From: Thermoflexales bacterium
GTDB lineage: Bacteria > Chloroflexota > Anaerolineae > J036 > Brachytrichaceae
Direction of reading: 5' to 3'
DNA length: 61,599 bases
Assembly (NCBI GenBank): GCA_025057935.1
Contig: JANWUW010000087.1
Span: 1 to 61,599 of the forward strand
In this document: positions 43,152 to 51,719 of the stretch, in pieces
Layout of the letters: each line of letters begins with the position of its first letter
Position numbering within the stretch: the first letter of the stretch is position 1
The notes under the pieces: model-generated
The model's database searches: none
Told to the model about the DNA's origin: nothing
The model's input: only the letters and a program-made list of their open reading frames with translations
Made by a program: the position numbers and the translations under genes

Positions 43152-44092
43152 AGGGCATCGCGCATTTCGCTTCTGGTCTGTGCGTTGCCACTTTTGTGCC
43201 CGGCGTTGTGGCGGATGCTGAGCGCGGCGGTTTGCTCATCGCGCTTGGCGGCGCGGCGGCAATGTTGCCCGACTTCCTCGACTTCCGATTCGCGCGCTTC
43301 TTGGAGCGCCGCGATGCTGACATTGCACCGAGCGCGGAGGCACCGAATCCGCAAGCGATCGCCGATGCCCTTGCGCGCGAAATTGCAGCCGCGCGACAAG
43401 GGAAGCCGCGCGTCGTCCAGTTGCACCCGACGCGCATCAGCGTGGTGGAGTGGGTGTTGTATCGCGTGCGCTTCGACGTGCAGCGCAGCGAAGTGGTGGT
43501 GACGCTCGGCGAGCGCGAAGGGCGTGCTGCGGTCGGCGCTCTCGAATATGGCTACGACGGCGCGCTCGACATCATCGAGCTAGGCGGTCCCTCGCTCAAG
43601 TTCACCGCGCAACCGAACGGCGCAGTGCGCATCGAGTTTCTCCCCTGGCATCGCGTGTGGTCGCACTCACTAGTGCTTGCTGTGCTGCTCGGGTTAATGG
43701 TGGGCATGTTGCTCGGCACGCTTGCGGGCGTAGTGGCAGCGCTGGGCATGGCGACCCACATCCTCGAGGATCAACTGGGCTTCATGGGCTCGAATTTGCT
43801 CTGGCCTTTTACGCGCACGCGCACAGAGGGTCTGCGGCTATGGCACGCTGGCGACCCCGCGCCGAACACGGCGACGGTTTGGCTCTCGCTCACGCTCATT
43901 CTGTTCAACCTTGACCAAGCGCGCGCAGTGCCGCTGATTGACCCTCTCCCTTACTTCGCGCTGATCGTCGTGCTGCCAACACTGATGCTGTTGGCGTATC
44001 ACGCGCGCCGTCGTTGGCAGGACTGGCGAAGTGGGCTCGAGGCTGAGGTGCAGCGTCAGCGAGAGGCAGTGAACGAGTCTGAGGATCGCTGA
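43148..44092 (+). CDS. DUF457/YdjM-like membrane-bound metal-dependent hydrolase
   Basis: 314 residues, inner membrane. Conserved polar residues of the family are in GIAHFASGL, MLPDFLDFRF, WHRVWSHSLVL and ATHILEDQLGFMGSNLLWPF, the usual HxxxS...D...HR..SHS...HxxxD pattern of YdjM/DUF457 proteins. About 90 residues of soluble sequence are inserted between the second and third conserved blocks. GTG start overlaps the HAD stop (GTGA at 43148-43151). Biochemical role unknown. It ends 16 nt from the convergent LacI gene. Confidence 0.78.
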   Translation: MKGIAHFASGLCVATFVPGVVADAERGGLLIALGGAAAMLPDFLDFRFARFLERRDADIAPSAEAPNPQAIADALAREIAAARQGKPRVVQLHPTRISVVEWVLYRVRFDVQRSEVVVTLGEREGRAAVGALEYGYDGALDIIELGGPSLKFTAQPNGAVRIEFLPWHRVWSHSLVLAVLLGLMVGMLLGTLAGVVAALGMATHILEDQLGFMGSNLLWPFTRTRTEGLRLWHAGDPAPNTATVWLSLTLILFNLDQARAVPLIDPLPYFALIVVLPTLMLLAYHARRRWQDWRSGLEAEVQRQREAVNESEDR

Positions 44093-44108
44093 TTCGCGCA
44101 GCGCTGCC

Positions 44109-45131
44109 CTAGCTGCTCTCGCGCACTACTAGGCGAGGCTGCAGCATCAACGGCGCGATGGCTGCCTGTTTGCCAGCGCGCCGCGCGCGGATCACTCGAT
44201 CCATTTCGCGCACTGCAAGCTGACCTAAGGCGAAGAGGTCTTGATGCACGGTGGTGAGGGCGGGGATGAAGCACGCGGACTCCGGCATGTTGTCGAACCC
44301 CACCACGCTGAGGTCCTTGGGCACGCGTAGCCCGAGCTGATGCGCAGCGTAGAGCACACCGAGCGCCATCTGGTCATTGCTCACGAAAACAGCGTCTAAC
44401 TCGGGGTATTGCTGAAGAAGCGCGCGCAGTCCACGACATCCACTCTCTGCGCTCCAATCACCCTGCACAACCTGCCGCTCGGTGTGTGGCAATCCTGCTG
44501 AGGCGAGCGCGTCCTCCCAGCCGAGTCGGCGTTGCTGCGCCGACCACAAGGTCAACGGTCCGGTGATCAAGCCAATGTGACGACGCCCGCGCGCGATGAG
44601 GTGCTCCACTGCGAGCCGCGCCCCTAGGCGGTTATCCACGCTGAGCACCGCCTCTCCCGAACCAGCTTCCATGCTGAGAAAGAGGATTGGCGCATGGGGG
44701 CGAAGTTGTTGATGAAATGCGCGCTCGCGATCGCTGCTCAGCTCAGGGTATGCCCAAATAACCCCCTCCACTTGCTGCGCGATCAGCGTGGTGGCGACGC
44801 GGTCGTAATCGCTGGGGTCTGTTGCTACTTGCAGCATGAGCTGCCAGCCCAGCTCAGTTGCTTGCCGTTCGATGCCTGCCAGCAACTGCGCTGGTCCGAA
44901 GAAGTGGAAGCCGCTGGCGACCACGCCTATCATGCCGCTGGCGCGCTTGATCAGGCTGCGTGCGATAGCGCTAGGGCGATAGCGCAATTCGGCAATGGCG
45001 CGCTGCACTCGCGCGCGCGTGGCTTCTGAGACGTCGGGGTGATCATTGAGCACACGCGAGACTGTTTGCGCTGAGACGCCCGCGTGCTTAGCTACATCGT
45101 GAATGGTCACGCGACGAGGCTTGGTTGACAT
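44109..45131 (-). CDS. LacI-family transcriptional regulator
   Basis: 340 residues. An N-terminal helix-turn-helix (TIHDVAKHAGVSAQTVSRVLNDHP in parts, residues about 9-30) with the hinge RYRPSAIARSL, followed by a periplasmic-binding-protein-like effector domain (IGVVASGFHFFGPAQLLAGIE, HIGLITGP, DAVFVSNDQMALGVL, VVGFDNMPESA). It is divergent from the sugar importer, and a LacI-type palindrome lies in the shared promoter region. It probably represses the importer and beta-galactosidase genes until a sugar ligand binds. Confidence 0.93.
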   Translation of the reverse strand: MSTKPRRVTIHDVAKHAGVSAQTVSRVLNDHPDVSEATRARVQRAIAELRYRPSAIARSLIKRASGMIGVVASGFHFFGPAQLLAGIERQATELGWQLMLQVATDPSDYDRVATTLIAQQVEGVIWAYPELSSDRERAFHQQLRPHAPILFLSMEAGSGEAVLSVDNRLGARLAVEHLIARGRRHIGLITGPLTLWSAQQRRLGWEDALASAGLPHTERQVVQGDWSAESGCRGLRALLQQYPELDAVFVSNDQMALGVLYAAHQLGLRVPKDLSVVGFDNMPESACFIPALTTVHQDLFALGQLAVREMDRVIRARRAGKQAAIAPLMLQPRLVVRESS

Positions 45132-45153
45132 GTTTCGCCATCTGCGTTAAACT
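45125..45153 (+). promoter_or_regulatory. Promoter of the sugar importer (TTGACA-N17-TAAACT)
   Basis: A perfect -35 TTGACA (45125-45130) overlaps the lacI-like start codon on the other strand, and is spaced by 17 nt from TAAACT (45148-45153). The start point would fall in the operator palindrome directly downstream. The leader to the binding-protein ATG is about 105 nt with an AGGAGG Shine-Dalgarno motif. Confidence 0.65.
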
Positions 45154-45166
45154 GTGATCGTTCACG
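45153..45166. promoter_or_regulatory. LacI-type operator palindrome
   Basis: The core GTGATCGTTCAC (45154-45165) is an inverted repeat about a central CG with one mismatched pair, close to the TGTGAACGTTCACA type bound by many LacI/GalR proteins. It sits immediately after the -10, covering the predicted transcription start. A further 7-bp inverted repeat (ACGGGAT 45164-45170 with 45194-45200) follows and may form an mRNA stem. Confidence 0.6.
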
Positions 45167-45267
45167 GGATTTTTATACAGCACTCGCAAACGTATCCCGT
45201 GGATTATCCGATGTTCGCTGTCGGCGCATCGCTTTTGAAAACCCGACACAACAGGAGGAGTTAGACC

Positions 45268-46650
45268 ATGAAGTCGTACCTTTCTTCTTTCGTCCGTCTT
45301 GCCTTCGCCGCTTCGATGGTGCTCTCTGCAGCCTGCGTTGCCACTCCTGCAGCCCCCGCACCAACGCAGCCCGCACCGGCTCAGCCTGCACCAGCGCAAC
45401 CCGAGCAGCCAACTGAGCCAACGGCTGCGCCCACTGAAGCAGCAGAGGTCGTGCTGCGCTGGCGCACTCGCCCTGACAACAAGGAGGAGGCGGATGTTTA
45501 CGCCAGCATCAGCGAGGAAGTCTCCAGAAAGATCGGCGTCAAGCTCGTCTACGAACCGGGCGGGAGCGAAACCGCGAGCTACCAAGATGTCCTGAAGACA
45601 GAGTTGGCTGCTGGCACGGCGCCCGATGTGTTCTGGATCCCAGGCACTGACATTGCCGACTTCGTGCAGCGTGGCTTGCTGCTCGATTTGCGTCCTTACG
45701 CGGCGAAGACCGAGGGGTACAGCGACGACAACTTTTACCCCGAGCCCATGTTCCACCTCACCTACAACCCAGCTACGGGCAAGACGGGTGAGGTGCTGTG
45801 GGGGTTGCCGCGCGATGTCTCCACGTTTGTGCTCTACCTTAACCTTGACCTGATCAACGAAGCCGGCGCGCCCGACCCGCGCGAGCTGGCGAAGGCAGGC
45901 AAGTGGGACTGGGCAGCGTTTGAGGAGGTTGCGCGCAAGGTCACTGCGCTGGGCGGCGAGATCAAGGGCTTCGGTATGAACGCGTGGTGGGGACCTTACG
46001 GCGCTTTCATGAACGCCGCTGGCGGCGGGTTCTTCAACGCAGAGCGCAATGCGTGCAACTTGACCTCGAAGGAGTCACTCGAGGGGCTTGCCTTCTTGAA
46101 GAAGCTCTACGACGAGGGTCTGGCAGTGCCCTACGGCGAGGACAGTGAGCCGCCCTTCCGTGCAGGAAAGGTAGGCATGTTCCAGAACGGTCGCTGGGCG
46201 ACGCCTGGCATTAGCACCGTCTCGTTCAATTGGGATGTGGTCGAGCTGCCCAAGGGCCCCAGCGGGCACATGGGCAACTGGCTGTTCTGGGGTGCTTACG
46301 TGGTGAACAAGAACACCAAGTACCCCGAACTGGCCTGGAAGCTGGTCGATGCGCTCACGCAGCCTGATGTCCAGGCGAAAGTTGCTGCACGTGGGACAAA
46401 CATCCCCAGCCGCCGTGGTGAAGCTGTCTTCCAGGAGTTCTTGAAGATCTTGCCAGAGAAGAACAATCAGGCGTTCCTCAACGGTCTCGCGGATAAGCCC
46501 ACCGCTGAGGGACCGCTGTGGACAGGGAGCTGGCCTGACTTCGACCGCGCTATGGGCGCGAAGGTCAGCGATCTGCTCACGGGCAAGATCACGCTCGAGG
46601 AGTTTGCAAAGACCGCCTGTGATGAACCCAGCAAGGCGTTCAATCCTTGA
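45268..46650 (+). CDS. Sugar ABC importer solute-binding lipoprotein (MalE-like)
   Basis: 460 residues. Signal peptide with lipobox ending at C23 (LSAAC), then a Pro/Ala/Gln-rich tether to about residue 65. The mature part is a family 1 extracellular solute-binding protein: DVLKTELAAGTAPDVFWIPG, WGLPRDVSTFVLYLNLDL, KWDWAAFEEVARK, and GKVGMFQNGRWATP. Clear Shine-Dalgarno AGGAGGAG before ATG 45268. The first gene of a probable regulon with two permeases and a GH42 enzyme, so the ligand is likely an oligosaccharide, perhaps galactose-containing. No ATPase gene is in the cluster; a shared MsiK-like ATPase is likely. Confidence 0.92.
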   Translation: MKSYLSSFVRLAFAASMVLSAACVATPAAPAPTQPAPAQPAPAQPEQPTEPTAAPTEAAEVVLRWRTRPDNKEEADVYASISEEVSRKIGVKLVYEPGGSETASYQDVLKTELAAGTAPDVFWIPGTDIADFVQRGLLLDLRPYAAKTEGYSDDNFYPEPMFHLTYNPATGKTGEVLWGLPRDVSTFVLYLNLDLINEAGAPDPRELAKAGKWDWAAFEEVARKVTALGGEIKGFGMNAWWGPYGAFMNAAGGGFFNAERNACNLTSKESLEGLAFLKKLYDEGLAVPYGEDSEPPFRAGKVGMFQNGRWATPGISTVSFNWDVVELPKGPSGHMGNWLFWGAYVVNKNTKYPELAWKLVDALTQPDVQAKVAARGTNIPSRRGEAVFQEFLKILPEKNNQAFLNGLADKPTAEGPLWTGSWPDFDRAMGAKVSDLLTGKITLEEFAKTACDEPSKAFNP

Positions 46651-46694
46651 ACGCGCCCTCGCGACAGCAAGCTAATGGCTCCGCTTTAGGCAGG

Positions 46695-46737
46695 ACGTCA
46701 CCGCCGAGCAAATTGAAGACCCCCTCGGCGGTGACGT
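46695..46737 (+). terminator. Strong hairpin after the solute-binding-protein gene
   Basis: Exact 14-bp inverted repeat (46695-46708 and 46724-46737, 15-nt loop) starting 44 nt after the stop and followed by TTCTCG. It probably terminates most transcripts or stabilises the binding-protein mRNA, leaving less message for the permeases. Confidence 0.75.
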
Positions 46738-46782
46738 TTCTCGCAAGCAGCTCGCCGATCTAGGCGCACAATAAGGCTCGCC

Positions 46783-48432
46783 ATGTCTCCCGCACGCGTG
46801 TTGGCACTTCTCGTGATCTGGCATGGAGTGCTGAGCCTCGGGTTGTTTGGTGTAGGCATCAGCGGTCTGCTCAGGGCTTGGCACGCGCTGGATGTGGTGC
46901 GCGGCGCAGCGCATGCTGCAGCCGTATGGCTTGCTGTGCTGAGCGCAGCAGCCGCGCTGTGCATCGCTCGGCGCGCGCATTTGGGGCGCACCCTTTCGTT
47001 AGTCACGCACTACCTCGTGTTCGTCGCGGCGCTGATAGGACTCGCCAGCTTGCTTGATTGGTTCAAAGGGTTGGACGACCTCGCTGATTACGCAGCGCGC
47101 GGGACACCATTTCTCATGGCTTTCGTGATTGTGGTGGGCTACGCAGTGCGCACCTATGAGCGCCGCGAACGTCCTGTCTCGCCGCTGCGCCGCGCCATCG
47201 GCGCTGCTGTCATGATCGCTGGCGGGGTGGGGTTGGCGCTCTCGGTTGGCATCACGACAGCGCTGGTTTCTTGGGTCGCCAAGTTGGTCGCTGGCGGCTG
47301 GGAGGCGCTGGGGTGGATTGGGCTCATGATTGCCTCGCTTTTCATGCTGCGCGTGATGTGGCGCGCGCCAGTCGCCTTGTGGCTTGGGGCGAGGAGCGTC
47401 TTCAACGAGCGGCTGACAGGGTGGCTCTTCCTCTCGCCAAACCTGCTGGGCTTCGCCCTATTCTTCGCAGGGCCGCTGCTGTTCTCGCTCTACGTCAGCT
47501 TCACAAACTGGGATGCTTTCGCTCGGCGCGATTGGGTGGGGTTGGAAAACTACGCGCGCGTGTTCACGATTGTGGTGCAGCCGCTTGCCACCCCCGACCA
47601 GCCCGCTAGCGAAGCGCTCGACATCCGCGCCTATTCGGAGCTGTTTCGCGTCCACCTCCCAGGGCAAAGCTTTCTCGTGGGCGCACGCGATCGGCTTTTC
47701 TGGATCGCGCTGGGCAACACACTGCGCTTTGGCGCGATGGCTGTGCCGCTCTCGGTAGTGCCGGCGCTGCTGCTGGCGGTGTTGCTCAACACGCGCCTGC
47801 CGGGCATGCGGCTTTACCGCACCCTGTATTTCATCCCGAGCATCGCTGCAGTGGTCGGCGTCGCGCTCATTTGGCAATGGATGTACAACTCGCAGGTCGG
47901 CTGGATCAACTACTTCATCACGAGCGCCATCAACGCGATCAACCAAGTGCTTGGCACGCGCATCCCCGATCCACAAATCCGCTGGCTCGCCGACAGCAAT
48001 TACGCCTTGCTCTCTGTAGTAATCATGAGCGCTTGGCAGTGGATCGGCTTCAACACGGTGCTGTTCCTTGCAGGATTGCAGACGATCCCGCGTGAGCTGT
48101 ATGAAGCCGCCACTGTGGACGGCGCGAATGGTCGCCAACGGTTCTTCTACATCACCTTGCCAATGCTTGCCCCAACCACGCTATACGTGCTCATCACTTC
48201 TACCATCCAAGCCTTGCAGGTGTTTGATCAAGTTTTCATTATCAGCAACGGCACAGGCGGACCCGGAACTTCTACGCTCACGATGACGCTCAACCTGTAT
48301 CAGAACGGCTTCCAGAGCTTTCGTCAGGGATACGCCAGCGCGTTGGCGTGGGTGTTGTTCGTGGTGATCTTCATCTTCACGCTTTTCCAGTTCCGGCGGC
48401 AGCGACAGGCGAGCGGTGCCTATGACCTCTAG
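46783..48432 (+). CDS. Sugar ABC permease, MalF-like, with extended N-terminal membrane domain
   Basis: 549 residues, against roughly 290-320 for a simple sugar permease. The core permease domain begins near residue 205 (ERLTGWLFLSPNLLGFALFF) and carries the EAA coupling loop EAATVDGANGRQRFFYITLPM in part. The preceding 200 residues contain about six hydrophobic helices not needed in standard homologues. A loop of about 60 residues interrupts the segment after NYARVF. It forms the pore with the MalG-like protein encoded 14 nt downstream. Confidence 0.88.
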   Translation: MSPARVLALLVIWHGVLSLGLFGVGISGLLRAWHALDVVRGAAHAAAVWLAVLSAAAALCIARRAHLGRTLSLVTHYLVFVAALIGLASLLDWFKGLDDLADYAARGTPFLMAFVIVVGYAVRTYERRERPVSPLRRAIGAAVMIAGGVGLALSVGITTALVSWVAKLVAGGWEALGWIGLMIASLFMLRVMWRAPVALWLGARSVFNERLTGWLFLSPNLLGFALFFAGPLLFSLYVSFTNWDAFARRDWVGLENYARVFTIVVQPLATPDQPASEALDIRAYSELFRVHLPGQSFLVGARDRLFWIALGNTLRFGAMAVPLSVVPALLLAVLLNTRLPGMRLYRTLYFIPSIAAVVGVALIWQWMYNSQVGWINYFITSAINAINQVLGTRIPDPQIRWLADSNYALLSVVIMSAWQWIGFNTVLFLAGLQTIPRELYEAATVDGANGRQRFFYITLPMLAPTTLYVLITSTIQALQVFDQVFIISNGTGGPGTSTLTMTLNLYQNGFQSFRQGYASALAWVLFVVIFIFTLFQFRRQRQASGAYDL

Positions 48433-48445
48433 TCGGAGGACAACC

Positions 48446-49672
48446 ATGTGGTATCGCCTTCTTCGCTTCCTCCGCGCTGCGGCGATTTACGCGGTCTTGA
48501 CCATCTTCGCGGTGATCATGCTCTTCCCGTTCCTCGTGATGGTGTTTACCTCGCTCAAGACGCCTGCGGACACGTTTAGCTACCCGCCGCGCCTGCTGCC
48601 GCGCGAGCAAGTGACCATCACCTTGCCAGGCTACGAACGCCCGCTGCCCCTGCACTGGGTGAGGCGCGAGAACAGCGAGCTGCTGCCGATGGCTCTCGTG
48701 GAGGACAACGTGCGTGTGGGCATCTTCGCCCCTTTGCGAGCTGATGGAACGCCCGACCCTTCTCGGCAAGTGATGCGCCGCTTTGGCGAAGTGAAAGTTG
48801 CTGGCGGGGAGACGCCCAAAACAGTGATGTTGAACGGCGTGGAAGCGCCAGTGTATCTCGTGTCCGTCAACGGCGAGGTTCAGGAGATGGTAGTGCTCAC
48901 GCGGACAGCCGTCGGCCGTTTTGTGAACCCAGATAACCCGCAAGACGTCGCTGTGGCTAACGTGCGTCTCAGCCCGCCCGTCACGCGCCTGACTGCTCGC
49001 CCGGAGAATTACCTCGCCGTGGTGAGCTTGCTGGGCTTCGACCGCGCGCTCACGAACACTGCGCTCATCACCTTGCTCACGGTGATCGGTCAGCTTACAA
49101 CGAGCGTGCTCGGCGGCTATGCTTTTGCTCGCTTGCGGTTCCCAGGTAGGGACCAACTTTTTCTCGTCTATCTTGGCACCGTGATGGTGCCATTTGTGGT
49201 TTTGATCATTCCGCTGTATCAACTCATGGTCGCCATCGGCTGGATCAACTCCATGCCCGCCCTCATTCTGCCGTGGCTCTACACTGCGTACGGCACGTTT
49301 CTCATGCGGCAGTTCTTCATCACCATCCCGCGCGAGATTGAGGAGGCTGCGTTGATCGACGGTGCCTCGCGCTTGACGATCCTGACGCGCATTTTCCTGC
49401 CCGCGAGCGTGCCGGCGCTTGCAACGCTGGCGACGTTTGCCTTCTTGCATGCTTGGAACAGCTTCTTCTGGCCCTTGGTCGTGGTGAACACGGGCAACAC
49501 TCGCGCGCAGGTGCTCACGCTGGCGCTGAACGTGCTGCGTGGGCGCGCGGCAGATAGTCCGAACCTGATCCTCGCTGGTGCTGCCATTTCGATTGTGCCC
49601 CCTACGCTGATCTTCGCGCTGGCGCAGCGCTACTACGTCGAAAGCGTTGCGAGCAGCGGTCTGAAGGGCTGA
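48446..49672 (+). CDS. Sugar ABC permease, MalG-like, with large extracytoplasmic insertion
   Basis: 408 residues from ATG 48446, which has CGGAGGA 6 nt upstream. The usual MalG order (helix 1, SLKTPADTF, then NY..V...) is interrupted after LLPRE by about 130 extra residues rich in beta-forming sequence (QVTITLPGYERPLPL, RRFGEVKVAGG, VMLNGVEAPVYLVSVNG). The remaining domain is normal, with GGYAFARLRFPGRDQ and the EAA loop EAALIDGASRLTILTRIFLP. The insertion lies on the outside and may contact the binding protein, in the manner of the MalF P2 loop. Confidence 0.88.
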   Translation: MWYRLLRFLRAAAIYAVLTIFAVIMLFPFLVMVFTSLKTPADTFSYPPRLLPREQVTITLPGYERPLPLHWVRRENSELLPMALVEDNVRVGIFAPLRADGTPDPSRQVMRRFGEVKVAGGETPKTVMLNGVEAPVYLVSVNGEVQEMVVLTRTAVGRFVNPDNPQDVAVANVRLSPPVTRLTARPENYLAVVSLLGFDRALTNTALITLLTVIGQLTTSVLGGYAFARLRFPGRDQLFLVYLGTVMVPFVVLIIPLYQLMVAIGWINSMPALILPWLYTAYGTFLMRQFFITIPREIEEAALIDGASRLTILTRIFLPASVPALATLATFAFLHAWNSFFWPLVVVNTGNTRAQVLTLALNVLRGRAADSPNLILAGAAISIVPPTLIFALAQRYYVESVASSGLKG

Positions 49673-49708
49673 GAAAGGCAATTCTTCGCGACGGAGGACA
49701 ACACAGAT

Positions 49709-51694
49709 ATGCCGCTCCACTTGGGCGTTGCTTGGTACCCAGAGCATTGGCCTGAATCGCGCTGGATTGAGGATGTGCGTCTGATGCGCGAGGCAGGCAT
49801 CACGGTTGTGCGGTTGGGCGAGTTTGCTTGGTCTTCGCTCGAACCAGAAGAAGGCGAGTTCGCGCTGGATTGGCTCGAGCGCGCTGTTGCGCTTGCGGCT
49901 GAGCACGGCATCGCTTGTGTGCTCGGCACGCCTACCGCTGCGCCGCCGGCTTGGCTCACCCAGCGCTACCCTGATGTGCTCGCGGTGAACCCCGATGGGC
50001 GCCCCGCGACGCACGGCACACGCTGCCACTACGATGTGACGAGCGAGCGTTACCTCGCGTTGTGTCGTCGCATCGTGGAGCAGCTCGCGCGGCGCTTTGG
50101 GCGCGATCCGCGCGTGATCGGCTGGCAGATCGACAACGAGTTCAACACGGTGAGCTACAGCGAGAACGCCCGCCGCGCCTTCCAAGCTTGGCTGCGCGCG
50201 CATTACGGCTCGTTGGACGCGCTGAATCAAGCATGGGCGACGGCTTACTGGTCGCAGCACTACACCGACTGGTCGCAGATCCCTCTGCCGCTCAGCGGTG
50301 CGCATGGCTTCAATCAGCCGCACAACCCGGGGCTGCGCTTGAAGTGGCGTCAGTTCGTCACAGATGTGTATCGTCGCTTCCTTCGCAACCAAGTCGAGGT
50401 CATCCGCGCTTATGCGCGCCCAGAGCAATGGGTCACGCATAACTTCATGGGCTTCTTCGACGGCTTCGACCACTACGCTTTGTGCGAGGACTTGGACTTC
50501 GCGGCTTGGGATCAGTACTTCCCCGAGGGCCCGCTGTGCTTTGAGCGCGACTGCGCCGCGCACGACCTCACGCGCGGCTTCAAGCGTCGCAATTTCTGGC
50601 TCATGGAGACGCAGCCTGGCAGCATCAACTGGTCAGACGTCAACCAGGTTCAGGCGAAGGGCGAGACGTTTGCCGTGGCGTGGACTGCGGTGGCGCATGG
50701 CGCTGATGCGGTGTGCTACTGGCAGTGGCGCAATGCGCTGAACGGGCAAGAGCAATATCACGGCTCGCTCATTGCGCCCGATGGCAAGCCGCGCCCCATC
50801 TACGAGGAGATCAAGCGCCTCGGCGAGGCGTTTCGGCGCGTGGGCACGCTCTTCGATGGCACAACGTTGCACGCCGAGGTCGCGCTCCTGCACAGTTACG
50901 CCGACCGCTGGGCGATCGATTTCCAGCGTCATCACGCGCGGTTCGACCCCCTTGCCTACTTGCGCGCCTTCTACACTCCACTGATCCGGCGCAACATCGC
51001 CGTGGACATCCTCTCAACGCACGCCGACCTGCAAGGCTACAAGTTGGTTATCGCTGCGCCGCACATCATGGATGAGGCGATCGCTCAAAGGTTGCGCGAT
51101 TTTGTCGCTGGAGGAGGGCACTTGGTGCTCGGCGTGCGCAGCGGTGTGAAGACGCGCGATAACGCTCTTTGGCAGCAACGCCCGCCGGCGCTGTTGCAAG
51201 ACCTCGCTGGCGTGCACGTTGAGGAGTATTTCGCACTGCGCGAACCGATTGCGTTGGTGCCGGCTGAAGCAGCGCCCGCGTGGCTGCGCGGCACTGCCTC
51301 CATCTGGGCGGAGTGGTTGGTGCCCGGCGCAAACACAATTGTGCTGGCGCGCTATGCGCCCTACAACGGTTGGCTCGACGCCCAAGCCGCGATCACGCTC
51401 AAGCGTCATCCCAATGGCGGCGCAGTTTGGACGTTGGGCGCGTGGCTGGATGAACCGCTGCATGATGCGCTGATCGGCTGGATCGCTGAGCAAGCGGGAG
51501 TGCAACCCGTGCTGCCTGTGCCACTGGAGACTGCTCACGTGATGCGCCGCGGCTCAGCTTACATTGTGATTGCAGGTGAGAAGCCAGCTCGCTTCGAGTT
51601 GCCTTGGCGCGCTCGCGAACACCTCAGTGGCACGACATTGCAGACCGTGGCGCTGCCGCCCTGGGGAGTAGCAGTGCTCACACCTGAGCCGTGA
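49709..51694 (+). CDS. GH42 beta-galactosidase
   Basis: 661 residues, no signal peptide, so cytoplasmic. Family 42 order: N-terminal barrel starting LGVAWYPEHWPE, GEFAWSSLEPEEG, the acid/base glutamate E144 in WQIDNEF, the nucleophile E300 in FWLMETQPG, then the trimerisation domain (about 400-590, LRDFVAGGGHLVLGVRSG) and a small C-terminal beta domain. Located 36 nt after the MalG-like gene with GGAGGA upstream, so it probably hydrolyses the imported oligosaccharide. Some GH42 enzymes prefer beta-galactosides, others alpha-L-arabinopyranosides; not resolved here. Confidence 0.93.
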   Translation: MPLHLGVAWYPEHWPESRWIEDVRLMREAGITVVRLGEFAWSSLEPEEGEFALDWLERAVALAAEHGIACVLGTPTAAPPAWLTQRYPDVLAVNPDGRPATHGTRCHYDVTSERYLALCRRIVEQLARRFGRDPRVIGWQIDNEFNTVSYSENARRAFQAWLRAHYGSLDALNQAWATAYWSQHYTDWSQIPLPLSGAHGFNQPHNPGLRLKWRQFVTDVYRRFLRNQVEVIRAYARPEQWVTHNFMGFFDGFDHYALCEDLDFAAWDQYFPEGPLCFERDCAAHDLTRGFKRRNFWLMETQPGSINWSDVNQVQAKGETFAVAWTAVAHGADAVCYWQWRNALNGQEQYHGSLIAPDGKPRPIYEEIKRLGEAFRRVGTLFDGTTLHAEVALLHSYADRWAIDFQRHHARFDPLAYLRAFYTPLIRRNIAVDILSTHADLQGYKLVIAAPHIMDEAIAQRLRDFVAGGGHLVLGVRSGVKTRDNALWQQRPPALLQDLAGVHVEEYFALREPIALVPAEAAPAWLRGTASIWAEWLVPGANTIVLARYAPYNGWLDAQAAITLKRHPNGGAVWTLGAWLDEPLHDALIGWIAEQAGVQPVLPVPLETAHVMRRGSAYIVIAGEKPARFELPWRAREHLSGTTLQTVALPPWGVAVLTPEP

Positions 51695-51719
51695 CGCGCC
51701 CCGATTACGATCGCGCTCG

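Noticed and set aside
48377-50563. Very long open frame (728 codons) on the minus strand opposite the MalG-like and GH42 genes
   Set aside because: It lies antisense to two clearly recognised genes, has His/Arg/Gln-rich composition with no domain, and such mirror frames occur throughout this GC-rich window.
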